From positions 39,402,741 to 39,466,740 of the forward strand of contig CM069593.1 in assembly GCA_035771175.1 (NCBI GenBank): a stretch of DNA of 64,000 nt, in the 5' to 3' direction. The position numbers and the translations under genes were made by a program. The notes below the pieces were generated by a model that was given only the letters and a program-made list of their open reading frames with translations, was not told where the DNA came from and did no database searches. Shown in pieces: positions 21,028-34,657 of the stretch (position 1 is the stretch's first letter; every line of letters begins with the position of its first letter). The DNA comes from Paratinospora sagittata (lineage: Eukaryota > Streptophyta > Magnoliopsida > Ranunculales > Menispermaceae).

Positions 21028-23411
21028 TGTTGGCTCAGTATTATAGTTTAAGAGAAGGGTGAATTGGACTTGGACAAATTTTTACGTTACCTTTCGGTTT
21101 ATATAATTAAACAGATAAAGTGCGCAGTAGGTAACAATCAAAATAAATAAATGCAGAAAAGATAAATGGACACAAAGATTTAGAATGGTTCGGTTCTCCT
21201 TGAACCTACGTCCACTACCTAATCACCACGATTAGGATTTCTCAATACACTATTGGTTAGTCAACTTACGAACGTAACTAGAAGTCGTTTACAAAAACCA
21301 ACACAAAAAGCTTGGTTTAAAGCCTTATACTAACCAATACAAGGGTTTAGTTAGAAAGTCACACACACTAACTTACACAAACACACTAAGTAACACAAGG
21401 ACTTGGTTAACAAGTCATACTCTAGCCTACACAAGGATTTGGCTAGAAAACCACACTATAATCAACTTACGGGCGTGGTTACGAGTCGTACAATAGTATA
21501 ATATGTTTCCGGTTGACAAACACGTCAACAATATATCAAGATTACAAATGATAGAGAGGAGTGTTTTACAACACTCTCAACAATTATAAACTTACAATCT
21601 TGAATGAATAAACACCACTATTCCAACCACAATGATTTAAATGATGTGAAGTGTTGAAATAGTTTTTCTCAAAGCAATCGATTCAAATATATATGATATG
21701 AAAAAAAGAATTGAATATGCACAAATATTCAAATATTGATTCTAATAATGATATGTATAAAGCTCATGAATTAATATGCAATGATGATCAAAACTTGATG
21801 ATTCTAAATGTATAAATGATTTAAATCAAGAATCAACTAACACAAGTTATGATCTATGAAATCGATTCAATATATAGTAAGTTTAGCACATAAATTGATA
21901 TCATATAATATTTATGAAACTACTAAACAAGATACAATAATATGAAGATCAAAATAGGGTTTCACAAACACTATTCAAAACGAAATCAATTTTCAAGATA
22001 TAAATTCAAGCACAAAACTGATTTACTCAAACAAAATTACAAGAATCGAGTCAGAGAAATTTTACCCCACTTGGGTAAGGTTGAAGCTCAATGATTCTTC
22101 AAGTGTAATGATGTTTGAGAGATATCAAGTTCAAAGATGATCAAGAATCAACAAGATGTGTAGAAAATGCTCAAAAACGTCTTGATCACTTGCTCAAGAA
22201 AAACACACAAGTTTCTCAAAGATTTTGAAAGATATGGCGAAGTATATGGAAGTATGAATCAAATGGTCAAATGCAAATGAACTTTTGCTTAGAAAGATGT
22301 TTAAAATCACTCAAAACCTTATATTGGACTTGTAGAAATGCTAAGATGAAAAACGGCACAAGTTCAAGATTTTTGCAAAAGTTACTTTTCAAATGAGCAA
22401 GTGTGGTATTTATAGACAAACACTACACCGAGGCACAGGAACACGTTCCTCAAAAAAGAAGTGCGTGTCTGCTTTGAAATCTAAAACTTTTTAGATTTTC
22501 CTCTAATCAAGGAGCTTGTTTCTACTGTAAGGAACGTGTTCTATGTGTTCGTTGGGCATAGGAGCGAGGTCTTTCATCAAAAACCACTGACTCTATAAAT
22601 TTTTTTTATTTTTTCCTTGACAACAGGAGCACGTTCCTACTTGAAAGAGCGCGTTCATTTTTCCCTGATCAGAAAAATTTGACTCTTGAAAAAAAACCAC
22701 AGGAATGCATTCCTTATACCAAGGAGCGCGTTCCTTAAACTCTGAACAAAAATTCTGAGTGTCAGAAAAAATGCTTAGGAGCGCATTCCTTAAAAAAGAA
22801 GCGCGTTCCTTCACTTTGAAGTGATAGAAACCCCTTTTTTTTATTATAATGAGTTTAAGACTTTTCAAACACATAAACTAACTTTAAAAACAATTTTTGA
22901 CAAGATTGAGATAAAATTGACAAAGTTAAACACATATAAATTAATCAATTAAACAAATGATTGAAACATTCAATACTTTACATGTAAACCGATAAAATCA
23001 TGCAAAGTTAATAAAACGAATGCATGATAATCACTAATAAATATATGCATGATAAATGATTTTAACTATGTGATTGCATACTTATCATACTAATGTGTAT
23101 GCATGCATGATCAATAATATAATAGTGTATATGCATGAGTATGACAAACTATATGCATAATTTTTGAAAAGATGCAAATCATATTGTGGTTGAAATATAT
23201 AATGGTTACTTTACAACATTAATATTCTAAATAAGAATTATAAATATTAAGCTCTTAATACAATGTTGTTTCATCCACAAACTTTGACAATATAGTTGAA
23301 TCCATATGATATAGCTAGTTAAGACTGAAACAACCACGTCAAAGAGATTAGTAATCACAAGTATATTATTTGTAATCATCAAAATAAAACCAAGTGAGAG
23401 TAGTTACATCA
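21028..23411 (-). mobile_element. Solo-LTR-like element L1
   Basis: It starts TGTTGGCTCAG on the plus strand, with GGGTGAATTGG and TGGTTCGGTTCTCC segments nearby. Read on the minus strand these resemble the 3' end of long copia-type LTRs (CCGAACCA..., CAATTCACCC..., CCAACA). It ends near TTACATCA. A minus-strand TATA box (TATAAATACC) is at about 22408-22417, with an array of GGAACACGTTCC-like motifs immediately upstream of it (22430-22830). No protein domains are present. The right limit is set by reappearance of the interrupted flanking repeat. No clean 5-bp target duplication is seen. Confidence 0.6.
22430..22830. repeat. Array of GCGCGTTCC-type inverted motifs in L1
   Basis: Roughly a dozen short motifs occur in both orientations, for example AGGAACACGTTCCT, GGAACGTGTTC, GGAGCACGTTCC and AAGGAGCGCGTTCC. 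Spacers are unrelated AT-rich DNA. Many pairs could form small hairpins, and several contain an ACGT core. Confidence 0.85.
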
Positions 23412-25816
23412 ATAGTTGGCATAGGATTCAAACTTTCCCCCGATGACGAGGAGTTAAATCTATGAACCAACGAGCCAACCCTTGTTGGCGATTATCCATA
23501 TCTTTTGAAAGCAGATAATCGGAGCCCCTGCCCATTTGATTAAGCTTTATATATCAATAGTTCTTTTTGATGGTTAATGATGAAGCCCTTTTTCTACCAA
23601 AAGGGCTTTTAAAAAGTTTATCTTATTTTGATTTCTAAAAATTAATTTTGTTAATAGGGGTGAAATAATAATTCTATATTCTAACTACTTTCCAGTTTTG
23701 TCACAAGGCCTACATTTTAGGCTTTTTTCTTTACAAAGAATAGGATTTTGTTTTATTTATTTATTTTCTTGTTCAACCCTTTTAATTAATTTTACAAATT
23801 CTTATTTATATTTGAAACAATTTTACCTATTTTAATCATATTAAAATTCAAAAACACATATTTTTTTTCTAATAATATTTATCAACATATTTCTTTTTCT
23901 AATGATATTTATCTTATTTAATTTATTTACAATAAAAAAAATAAGTTCAATGTACGTGTCCAAAAACTATTATTATAATGCCATAAACTGAAGACCTAGC
24001 TCTATATAAAAAAGTAACGTTTTAAAATTTTCAACTTTTTCACTAGTTAATATTATTCTAAATTTTCCATTTTTAATTAAAATATTTGATCTTTTCAAGT
24101 CTTTATTTTTTTTCATAAGGAAAATTTAATTTAACCTTGTTTCTTTGCAACGACAATTTAACCTTCTTTCTTCGTTAAAAGATAATATTTTTAAATTTAT
24201 AATAATATTAATTAATTAATCATTAAAAATTAGTATACACACCAAAAATGGTATAGTAATAAAATTATAAAATAAATTTTATTGTTTTTGAAAGTAAAAA
24301 ATCTAGTTTCTGTTTCTGGATAAATAGAATGTGTTGAAATTATAACCCGAATGAGTCTCACTCTTTATATATTTCCATGTATCAAGGACATTTGTGACAC
24401 ATAATTTATTTTTCTAATTTTATAAAGTTCAATTGAAATATCTAACATAAATATTTAGATATATGTTTATTTGTGGTTTCAATAATTTGCATTATTGGAG
24501 CCCAAAAACTGAAAATATTTATCTATGTCTACAATCTATAAAGTTTTTTGTTACCAATTTCCCTATTTTCCTAAATTAATTAAACAAATATCTTTGGTGC
24601 AATTAAGAAAAAAGATTATAAATATTTTTTACAAGAATCGGATGTGCTTGATATATGTCCTTTTTAATTAAATATAATTATAAATATAAATAAGAGTAAA
24701 ATGTCAGAAATTATAAGGATAAAAATTAAATTGAAAAAGGATAGAAAATAAAAGTAGGGGATGATGTATAAGAGTTGAAGATTAGGTTGAAGTTAATGTT
24801 TTACCTTTTTAATATTAGAACGAACTATTTTAATAAAAGATAAAAATAAGCTTTTGAAGGGAAATATTGCATCTTTGTAAAATAAATTGACCATGAATTC
24901 TCGAATGTTCTCATTATATATATAATGGTTTCACTTGTAATTCTATAAGTCTTAGTTAATATGGAAAATTCATTGTTGCAAAAGAAATAGTTTTAATTTT
25001 ACATGCCATGATTACCTTTTTTTTATATGATCTAACAATATCTAAAAATTTGGAGTGTCAATATGGATTACTTTGAATTGCAAGACCAAACTTTACAATG
25101 TATCTTATTAAATTTTAACTTAGTGTTTTTTTTTTTTTTGAAAGACAATTTTAAATTAGTTTGGTTTGCACAAAAATAAAAAAAAAGTGTCACCCAATTA
25201 AATTCACTTTTCTCTATGGTTTGAGATTTAATTTAAGAATCAATTAAAATCAAATCTAATCTAATCAAATCAAATCAACATCAAATGTAAAGTATTAACA
25301 TTTTATTTTATTTTTTAGTGTTTAAGATTCGTTGTCACATGATTAGACATCTACTTTTTCTCAAATGAGGTAAAGAGTTATTGTGCCCCTATTAAAGGGC
25401 ACGTACTTGTGCCCCTATTAGGCCTTAGTGCTCATTCGTAATTGAAACTGCCTTTGTCTTTAATTCATTGATCTATAATGATATGTTCTAAAAAAAAAAG
25501 AAAAAAAAGAAGAAGATCTATAATGATATGTATGTATGTAACGATCCAATATAACAAATACTATAAATAGACACAAAAAAAAGATTCTATTACGTACATA
25601 TTGTCATAAAATATAACAAATACTATAAATAGCAATTGACGTTTGTTGTTGCGTAATAAGCCCACTGGATCTCTTTCGCTAATTGTCCTCCAATTGTGGC
25701 AAGAATTGTTCTTGAGAATACGATACCCATGGTGTAGTGGAGATGGAAACGTCAGGGTGCGATGTCACGGTGTAGCAAATACCACATTTTTTTTCTTCGA
25801 GAAACAAGGACAACAA
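23412..25816. other. AT-rich intergenic DNA
   Basis: No supported gene is visible. The region has many homopolymer runs. A short direct repeat TGTGCCCCTATTA occurs near 25382 and 25410. A stretch of balanced composition (25640-25800) abuts the gypsy LTR and has no identifiable coding feature. Confidence 0.5.
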
Positions 25817-27153
25817 AATAATACCCCACGTTGGCACAAAAAAAAAAAAAAAATTGAACTTCGGGCATCCTTTTGGTTATAAAAGCCCCCCTCCCCCCTT
25901 AGTTATTTTCACACCAAATCCAACTCTCTTCTCTCTTGCTCTTTTTGTGATTTCTCTATTCTCTTTTTGAGACCCTCTCTAAGAGACTCTCTTCGCGGTG
26001 CAATGTGGTTCTGCTCGGGAGAAAACGCCACTTCAAGAAAGAGTTTTTATCTGAAGGTGGAGAACGAAACATAGGTTTGCGTGTCTTATAACTTTTATTA
26101 AAGTTTACATTCATTTATCATTTTGTCTACTATTCATTTACACTGCATTATTTCGTATAATGTTCATACCTGTCATACTTATGCCTTTATATTTGGAGTT
26201 CATGTATTACACTGTCACTATGCCGGATTAGTGGTAAATCTGACTCAACCAGACATTGTCTTGTCCTCAATAACTTTAAATAGTGAATGAGAGGCATCGT
26301 GCTGCTCTAGACGATTGGTATTTAAGTGGACCTCGTGTCCCACCTCTCAATTGGAGACTGATCTGGTTGGTAATATTTGAAAGCTATCAGCTTGTACAAG
26401 TGATACTGACATCATAACTTTGCACGTGGTGATACTGACCTGATAAGAATCACCAGACGCTGCCAAATCCTGTTTAATGTTAGTAAAGACCGGACTTACT
26501 CATGCATTGACATCATACTAAGCACCACCTAGGTACGTAAGTGGTTTATGATCCACAAAATATTTAAAAGCAATGCTCACTATTCTTGATATTTCCCTAG
26601 AGAGGGATGTACGATGAGAACCCATGTTTACCTAAGGATGGACATCTGTATGTGAATCCAGGGCGACGACCTTGGGGAGGGACGTACAATGAGAACCTAG
26701 GTTTACCTAGGGATGAACATCTGCACGTGAACTCAGGGCGCCATACAATCATGGAAATATTACGAGACGATGTCATGCATACATACATGTTGTACTATTT
26801 ATGATGCTTGCTGTATTTATGTAATATTCGATTATGAAGTTTCATTTATTAATTGTTATATTCACGAACTATTTTACCCACTGGGCATTAGCTCTCTCCG
26901 TTGTTATCCAATTTTTCTCAGGAGATTAGGGTGGACTGGGTGAAGGTTTTTCGGCTCACATTTTGTAACCCTTGTTAATTAAAGGGAGGTTTTGGGAGGT
27001 TGTTCCCTTAATCATATTCTGTCCAAAAATACATTCTAAAATTAATATAATAAGATTTGTACTCAATTGTGTTTCTGTGTACTATGTTATTGTTATAATG
27101 TATTCGCGCCCTGCTTGTTCTACTGGTTTAGGTGCGTCCGGGCTGGTGTGACA
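25817..27153 (+). repeat. 5' LTR of the gypsy element
   Basis: The 1,337-bp sequence is colinear with 35215-36541. The first two bases read AA where the 3' LTR has TG, so the terminal TG is lost. It ends GGTGTGACA. A TATA box (TATAAAAG, 25878-25885) marks the probable promoter. Two 75-bp tandem units lie at about 26604-26745 (GGGATGTACGATGAG, GGGACGTACAATGAG). Confidence 0.9.
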
Positions 27154-27158
27154 TTTAA

Positions 27159-27170
27159 TGGTATCAGAGA
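27159..27170 (+). other. Primer-binding site of the gypsy element
   Basis: TGGTATCAGAGA begins 5 bp after the LTR end and matches the tRNA-iMet-type PBS used by plant chromoviruses except at the last base. Confidence 0.75.
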
Positions 27171-27488
27171 GAAAGGTCCACGGCCCGCCCAAGTCCACTA
27201 ATTAGAAGGAAAAAAATTATATTAGATATATATATCTTTAGAACTATATATATATGAATTATATATAGTTAAAATTTATATTATATATATATCTAGATAA
27301 CTATATAGTTTAGATTTATATATATAGTTATGATTTATGAAAACTATATATATATATAGATTCATTGATGGAATAAACATCAAGAGGAAAAATAGAAAAT
27401 ATTGTCCAAACGAACAAGGCACAAATCTTAAAATGTTAGGAATATATTTTATGTATTTCACAAGTTTTATCTTCATTTCAACAAGACA

Positions 27489-28127
27489 ATGGCCACAAGT
27501 GAAGGAACGACTTCCAATAGTCGGGAATCGATTTTCACAAGAATTACAGAACTTTCCAAGCGTGAGGTTATGACTATGAGGAGTATCGACAATAGAGATC
27601 TTCGCCTCCGTCCTATCCTTCATTACAAATTCTCAAAACTGAGATGACTGAATATAACAAAAGTTGAGGGTTACGTCTCCTTCAACTTGGTGAAGTCATT
27701 TTACGAATCCATGAATAGCGTGAGACTTCAAGAAGATGGGATCACTCCTATCTTGGAGACAATGATCAAGGGAGTAAAGATTTCCATCAGCGTCGAAACT
27801 ATTTCACGACTTATAAAAATCCCAATAGGAGACAAGATCATTGATCCACAAGAACCCCAGACGGTTGCTGAGATCGTGGAATCCAAGGAACAATTGTTCA
27901 ATTTCCTCGCCGACAAGCCGTACACCCAATTGACGTACGCCCACCTCCCAAATAATCTCCTTAAACCACCTCTTACCGGCCTTGGAAAGATCGTATTCGA
28001 CAACATCTTGCTAGAATTGGTGACTATAGGATCTATGACTAGAGCTCAACTTCTTGTGCTATACTGCTTAGAAAAAAGAATCTCTGTCTTCCTACCTCAC
28101 ATTATCATCCAGAAAGTGTTGTGGTGA
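27489..28127 (+). pseudogene. Extra leader ORF, plant transposon-protein-like
   Basis: The frame opens MATSEGTTSNSRESIF at 27489, meets TGA at 27645-27647, then stays open to 28127 in the same frame. The segment LVKSFYESMNSVRLQEDG, GVKISISVETISRLIKIPIGD, and a later YTQLTYAHLPNNLL resembles, from family memory, the N-terminal domain found in many plant retroelement polyproteins annotated as putative plant transposon protein. Decayed coding-like sequence rich in Pro and Gln (QPVPQFPVNQQQ) continues to about 29060. It sits between PBS and gag, where Tekay elements normally have only leader. It could be a captured ORF or the gag part of another inserted retroelement. Confidence 0.55.
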
Positions 28128-29853
28128 TTCAAAACCCTACAAAGAAGGAACTCCTCGGCTACTGAGTCTTGATCGTGAGGATGCTTTGGGAGGCAAACAT
28201 CAGTACCTTTGATGAATTTTCGAAGCATATGACTAATGTTGTTACGGTATGATCCATCTCAAAGACTTTCGTCTCAAAGGGAGGGGTGACTGACGAAGAA
28301 ATATTTGGCGCGACTTTTCAGGGGAAAGTAGCTGAAGAACTAGAGATAACAATGGACGTTGTCAAAGAAAAAATCGGCGCAAGATTCCTATTAGAGAAGC
28401 ACCAATGAACTAGCCAAACCAAAACACTACTATAAACCCAGCCCTGAATAATGGTCAACCCGATCATCTATTCTCCAAGGAGGATCTTTTTGGCAACCTC
28501 AGTCAACCTCAAACAAATCAGGATGGCCGGGGAGTTCCAGCAAACCCACCTTACTGGAACCTCCCAACTTATGCAATAGGGCGTACCAAAGGTTTCCAAC
28601 TCCTGAGGTACCCTATCAGCCAGTTCCACAATTTCCTGTGAACCAACAGCAACATAATTGGACGACACCAAACTTTGGAAGACAGGATGTCCCAATGAGT
28701 CCACTATTTCAAAATTGTTCGACTTAGGCATATCCAACGGTCCAAGAGGTCCCAGTTAGGGAGTCTTCATATAATCAAACTAACTACCCTCCACCTATGA
28801 GTCAACCATACGACCAACATTTCTACCAATGCCTACAGTCTACCCTCCACCTATGGGACAAACAACCTATCTACCATCAATAGGACAACAGACAAACTCA
28901 TTTGACCAGTTAAATGTGATAGTTTCTAGTATTGCTCGGATGGAGAAAACCTAGAATGCTTTGTTAACGCGTATGCAAAATGTTGAAGAACAACGAGTAA
29001 CTTCTCAACGATCTTTTGGTAGTCATTCTATAACTAACAGAAGGTCTAGGAGGAGCAGTAGTAGGTAGGAAAATTAGGAATGATTACTGGCATTGTAACT
29101 ATTTTCTTTTTATAAATGAAATGTTTGTTTGAGACTATGTTTGGTGGGTCGGCTTGTAACCATTTTTTTTTCTTTTGTATCACTAACTTTGGAGTTGTAT
29201 GGAATCACCAAAATTGGAAGATACTAAATAAAACGTGGAAGTAAGAAAACCCACGACCTTGTGTGGAAAGAAACATTTGGGGAAAGTTGAATTACTAACA
29301 TTATCACTAAGTTTACATGGTATGGGACGAGTAAACTTGGACGATACTATTAGTGAACTCCTCTCCCGTCAATGTTTTGTAGGCACCGTGTTCATACAAC
29401 TTAACTTGGTTAAAACCCTTATTACCAAATTCATGTGGTATGGGACACACGAATTTGGATAATAGTCGAAAAGATTAACGGAAAGAGTTTGAACACATAA
29501 GAATGCGATAGAACATTAGATTATGAAATTTACCGAGGCAAATCTTAGAACCTTTATGACTCGTATGAATTTTCAAAAATATATGTATGTTCACTAAAAC
29601 ATGAACCAAAATATTTGAAATACTTGCAAAGTTTTATAGTTATTATATAAATACTGTAACCTTGTTTTACACCATGGCCAAACATACGAGACACATAAAA
29701 TTCTTTGATTCCTCAACAAAAACCTTACACTATACCTAGAAAAATAAGTGGTTTTATATTGCAGAACTCTCAAACTTTTTGCTGAGAATATCATAACACT
29801 ATACTTGGTTACGGTTCCTAAAACATGGTTTTATTTTCTCCTTGCCAGTGAGA
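28128..29853 (+). other. Decayed remainder of the gypsy leader
   Basis: Up to about 29060 the sequence keeps Pro/Gln-rich coding-like stretches interrupted by stops, apparently continuing the ORF above. From 29060 to 29853 it is AT-rich. A loosely repeated phrase with TGGTATGGGAC occurs near 29320 and 29435. A short G-free region precedes gag. Confidence 0.45.
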
Positions 29854-31044
29854 AAATGCAAACCAGAAAGAGAGGAAGGCCACGCACTATTCGTCCAGTA
29901 GAGGAGGCACCTCCCGAGATTCAGAATCAGGAACCGCCGCCTTCGATGATAGAGCAGGCCACACCTAACACTGCCACTACTTCTGGGCATTCAGTGCCAC
30001 AACCTACACCCTTTGCATTGCCACCAGGTATGGAACACTTCTTTGACGGATTTGTCGAGGCGATGAAGGCTACAGTTCAGATGACTGTTCGTGAGACCGT
30101 GGCTAACTAGGTGGTCACTGTGCAGGCACCTGTGAAATCTGGGTTGGAGACTCAAATCGACCAGATTGCGAAGTACAAGAAGCTACAACCCCTTACCTTT
30201 GCGGGCACCATTGATGCGGATGAAACGCATAAATGGCTTGATGAGTCGAAGAAGGCTCTCTTGGCTATGGGAATCGACGAGGATCAGAAGATTCCACTAG
30301 CTACCTACCAACTTGTTAGTGGAGTTAATACATGGTGAATAACGGTGAAGGAAGGCCAAAGGGTCAATACCACCGACATGACTTGGCAAGAGTTTGAGTC
30401 ACTGTTCATCGGTGAGTACTTCTCTTGCGCAGTAAAGAGGCAGAGGTGCCAGGAGTTCGCCAAGCTGTACCAAGGCGGCATGACAGTTCACGAGTACGTT
30501 GTCAGATTCAAGGAATTATCGGTCTATTCTTTCTCCACCATCTCAATGGAGCAAGATAAGGCCGAAAAATTCTATAATGGCCTTCGTCCTGACATCCGAC
30601 AATCCCTGTCGATCTTGGATCTCAAGAATTAGAGGGAGCTTGTCGACAAGGCCACGAGTCTTGATCAGGAGAAAATTGAGTAGGAGCAGAGAATGAACAT
30701 GGGAAAACAACTTGCAACATTTTCCCAACAGGGCAACAAAATGAAGCCCTACTATAGTCAAAACCCAGCCCTCCCAACCCCTATACAAAAGAGTGAGGCA
30801 ACAACACCTGTGGCTGAAGCGTCTAACCTTGGCCATCAGGGTTTTCGCAATCGTGGCCGAGGTGGCCGTAATAGCAGAGGTGGCCGCCGTAATGGGAAAT
30901 GGCAGGGGTGGTGGTCAGCAGCACCACAATCAACATGGCCAACAGAACCATCAACAGACGCCTCAACAACAGAGGCTGATGTGTTTCAACTGTGGCCAGC
31001 AGGGCGACGTAAGAAATGCCTGTCCCCACCCTCAACAGTTGTAA
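29854..31044 (+). pseudogene. gag: gypsy gag
   Basis: Translation starts MQTRKRGRPRTIRP. The retrotransposon gag domain (PLTFAGTIDADETHKWLDE, then MTWQEFESLFIGEYF and YVVRFKELSVYS) spans about 30180-30600. In-frame stops occur at 30108-30110, 30336-30338, 30630-30632 and near 30681, with the frame preserved across them. A frameshift near 30895 precedes the knuckle CFNCGQQGDVRNACP (about 30980), in which the zinc-binding His is replaced by Asp. The product would be non-functional. Confidence 0.85.
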
Positions 31045-34000
31045 CAGCCTGTTCCAGCTGTTCTAGTCCAACAAGCGCCACCTGCTGCTAACACCCAACC
31101 CAGGCAGAACCAACAGAACCAGGGGCAAAGCCAACAGGGCAGAGCGTTTGTCATCGCTTAACAACCCCTCCTGGATAACAATGTAGTCGAAGGTACATTT
31201 CCCTTGTTCAATACAATGGTGCATGTCTTGTTTGATTTGGGTGCTACGCATTCCTTTATATCTTCTGCATTGGTAAGGCATTTAGGGTTGCATCCTGAAC
31301 CCACAGACATCACAATCTATGTCTTATCACCATTAGGATCTAGTACTGACATGAAATTGAAGTGTTCTCAATGTGAACTTCGAATGTCAGAACAGATAAT
31401 TCATGCAGATCTTTTTGTGATGGACATTAAAGACTTTGACATCATCCTCGGCACGGACTGGGTCGCACCTCTGAATGCTAAGATCGATTGTTTGAAGAAG
31501 CAAGTTCAGTTATCCTTGCCTACTTGGGAGTTTGTTAAGATTCAGGAAACGAGGAAATGGATACACAACTCGACTGTTGCATTCCTCAAAGCACAACTTC
31601 GAGCCTTATCCCTTGGTGATGACAATGAATCACCAACACTGTACCCTCTCGAGGTGCATGACATCCCGGTTATATCTGAATTTCCAACGATTTTTTTGAA
31701 TGACCTTCTTGGTCTACCTCTAGTTCGGGAATTCGATTTTGAGATCAACCTCATACCCGGGACTGGACCCATCTCAATTCTTCCAAACAGAATGTCCAAT
31801 GTCGAGCTGGTCGAGTTGGACAAACAACTGAAGGAGTTGGAGAGTAATGGCTTCATCAGGAAAAGTTCATCACCCTGGGGCACTCCAGTTCTATTTGTTC
31901 GCAAGAAAGATGGTTCGTTACGACTTTTCATCGACTATCGCAAGTTGAATAATGCCACCATCAAGAACAGATACCCATTGCCCAGGATCGATGACTTGTT
32001 CGACCAACTTAGAGATGCCAAATACTTCTCAAAGATTGATTTACGATCCGATTATCATCAACTCCGGATCAGAGAGTTGGACATTAATAAAATGACTTTT
32101 AAAACTCGGTACGGTCATTACGAGTTCTTGGTCATGCTGTTCGGTCTAACAAATGCACTTGCAGCGTTCATAGATTTGATGAACCGCATATTTAGGTTAT
32201 ACTTAGACCGATTTGTGGTGGTCTTTGTGGATGATATCTTGACATATTCTTCAACTGAGGAAGACCACAAGATACATTTGATGATTGTTCTCCAGACCTT
32301 GAGAAGCCACCAGTTGTATGCAAAGTTGAGTAAGTACGAATTTTGGGCGAAGCGAGTTCAATTCCTAGGCCATGTGGTTTCAGGCAATGACATTAAGGTG
32401 GATCCTTCAAAGGTTGAAGGGATTTTAAACTAGAAGCAGCCCACCACAATTACTTAAATCTGGAGTTTTATTGGTTTGGCTGGCTACTACAGACGCTTCA
32501 TCGAGGACTTCTCAAACATTGTTGAACCTATGACCAAGCTTACTCGGAAAGAAGTACGATTCATCTGGAATCCTGCTTGTGAATCGTCATTTCAAGAATT
32601 AAAGAAACGCCTCACGACAACACTAGTACTAATCACTCAAAGAAATGGAGTTGGATTTTCACTATACACCGACGCCTTTCTCCAAGGCTTAGGTGCAGTA
32701 CTAATGCAAGAAGGCCAAGTTGTTGCATATGCTTCGAGGCAACTGAAGATTCATGAGGGTAATTACCCAACTCATGATGTAGAACTTGCAGCTGTCATAT
32801 TTGCACTGAAGTTATGGCGTCACTACCTATACGGTGAACGGTTTGAGGTCTTCTCGGATCACAAAAGTCTCAATTACATCTACACTCAGAGAGACCTAAA
32901 CCTCCGCCAAAGGCGATGGTTAAAATTCTTGAAAGATTATGACTTTCAACTCTAATACCATCCGGGTAAGGCCAATGTTGTGGCTGATGCCCTGAGTAGA
33001 AAAACTTATGTTGTTGCTTGCACTCTTAACTTCAAGATGGGAAAAACTTATGTTGTTACAAAGTTGGAGAATTTTAACCTGCAGCTCATCGATGAGGGAA
33101 GAAGATCACGACTCTCTCAATTGTCAGCCAACTCTGAGCTTATTCAAAAGATTTCAGGATCTCAAGCCAACAACCCTATGTTAATGGAGAGACGAGTACT
33201 TCTACTCAGCAAACAAGACCTTCCTCACTGGCCGGTCTCTGATGACGGGGCGATTTTCTACAAAAAACGTCTCTGTCCACTGAACGATCCTGAAGTTCAG
33301 AAAGAAGTGCTAACTGAATGTATTGTTCGAGGTTCGCTAATCATCCTGGGGGAGACAAGATGTACAAGGATGTCAAGCGATAATTCTGGTTTTCTAGAAT
33401 GAAGAATGCTATTACAGACTTCGTTGCTACATGTCTTGTTTGCCAGCAAGTAAAGCCAGAACGCAGACTTCCCTCTAGACTTCTCTAGCCTTTACCTATT
33501 GGAGAATGGAAGTGGAAAAACATCGCAATGGATTTTGTTATGACCTTGCCTCGAAATAATAAAAAATAAGATGCTATCTGGGTTATCATTGATAGACTTA
33601 CAAAGTCTATACACTTTTTGCCAATAAAGTTCACAGATAACCCTGCCAAGCTTGCCGAATTGTATGAAAGAGAAATCGTATGCCTCCATGGCATACCACT
33701 CACAATCGTCTTTGATCGAGACCCTCGATTCACATCAAATTTTTGGCAAAGCTTTCAGAGTAAAATGAGCTCTAGGATCACCATGAGCACAACCTTTCAC
33801 CCTCAGACTGACGGGCAGTCAGAACGGTTGATCCAGATTTTAGAGGATATGTTGCGATGCTGCATTTTGGACTTTCATGACGGATGGGCAAAACACTTAC
33901 ATTTGGCTGAGTTTGCATTCAACAACAACTACCAAACCAGTATCGACATGGCACCATACGAGGCTCTCTATGGTCGCCCTTGCAGATCTCTGGTATGTTG

Positions 34001-34540
34001 GTTAGATACGGCAAATCGACCGCAGCTGGGGCCTGAACTAGTTCAAGAGACTTCTGAGAAGATCACACTAGTAAAGGAGTGACTTCGTGTAGACAAAGTC
34101 GACAGAAGAGCTATGCTGACAAGTAAAGACCGTCTTTAGAATTTGATAAGAGAGACTTGGTTTTTCTAAAAGTTCAGCCTACAAGAGGTGTCAAATGCTT
34201 TGGGATCAAAAGAAAGCTCTCCCCACGGTATATTGGTCCATTTCAGATCATTAAACGTATTGGCAAAATAACCTATCGTCTATCCCTTCCATCGTCCATG
34301 TCTAAGGTTCACGGCGTTTTTCACGTATCTATGCTTCGAAAGTATCGTCCTGATCCTTCGCATATCATCCCTCTGATCGAGGTTCGGGTTGAAAAAAGAA
34401 ATAAGTATAAGGAGAGAGCGATACAGATTCTGGATAGAAAAACTTAAGAACTAAGGCGATGTAGCATACCACTTGTTAAGGTGCTATGGGATCACCACGG
34501 AGTAGAGGAAACAACTAGGGAACTAGAAGAAATAATTAAA
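31045..34540 (+). pseudogene. pol: gypsy pol: protease, RT, RNase H, integrase, chromodomain-like tail
   Basis: The protease motif reads [12 protein letters not shown] (near 31230); the usual DSG is DLG. RT from about 31780 has [17 protein letters not shown] and an intact FVDDIL catalytic motif (about 32227). A TAG follows the RT at 32431-32433, and RNase H resumes in frame ([14 protein letters not shown] near 32670). The integrase core has AMDFVMTLP, FDRDPRFTS and DGQSERLIQ, so the DDE residues are present, but stops and frameshifts near 33400, 33480 and 34080 break it. The GPFQIIKRIG...HGVFHVSMLRKY segment and chromodomain-like tail end near 34540. Confidence 0.88.
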
Positions 34541-34657
34541 CTGAAGTACCCTGAATTCTTTTTTAGTAATAATTGATGATGTGATACATTGTACTATTTC
34601 ACTTATCAATAAAATGATGGAACTTTGTTTACAATATCTTAATTTATTTAATTAACT

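Noticed and set aside
21650..21960. Possible gene in the AT-rich part of L1
   Set aside because: Frames are short and interrupted. The segment lies downstream of the minus-strand TATA box of the LTR and is better read as its transcribed leader.
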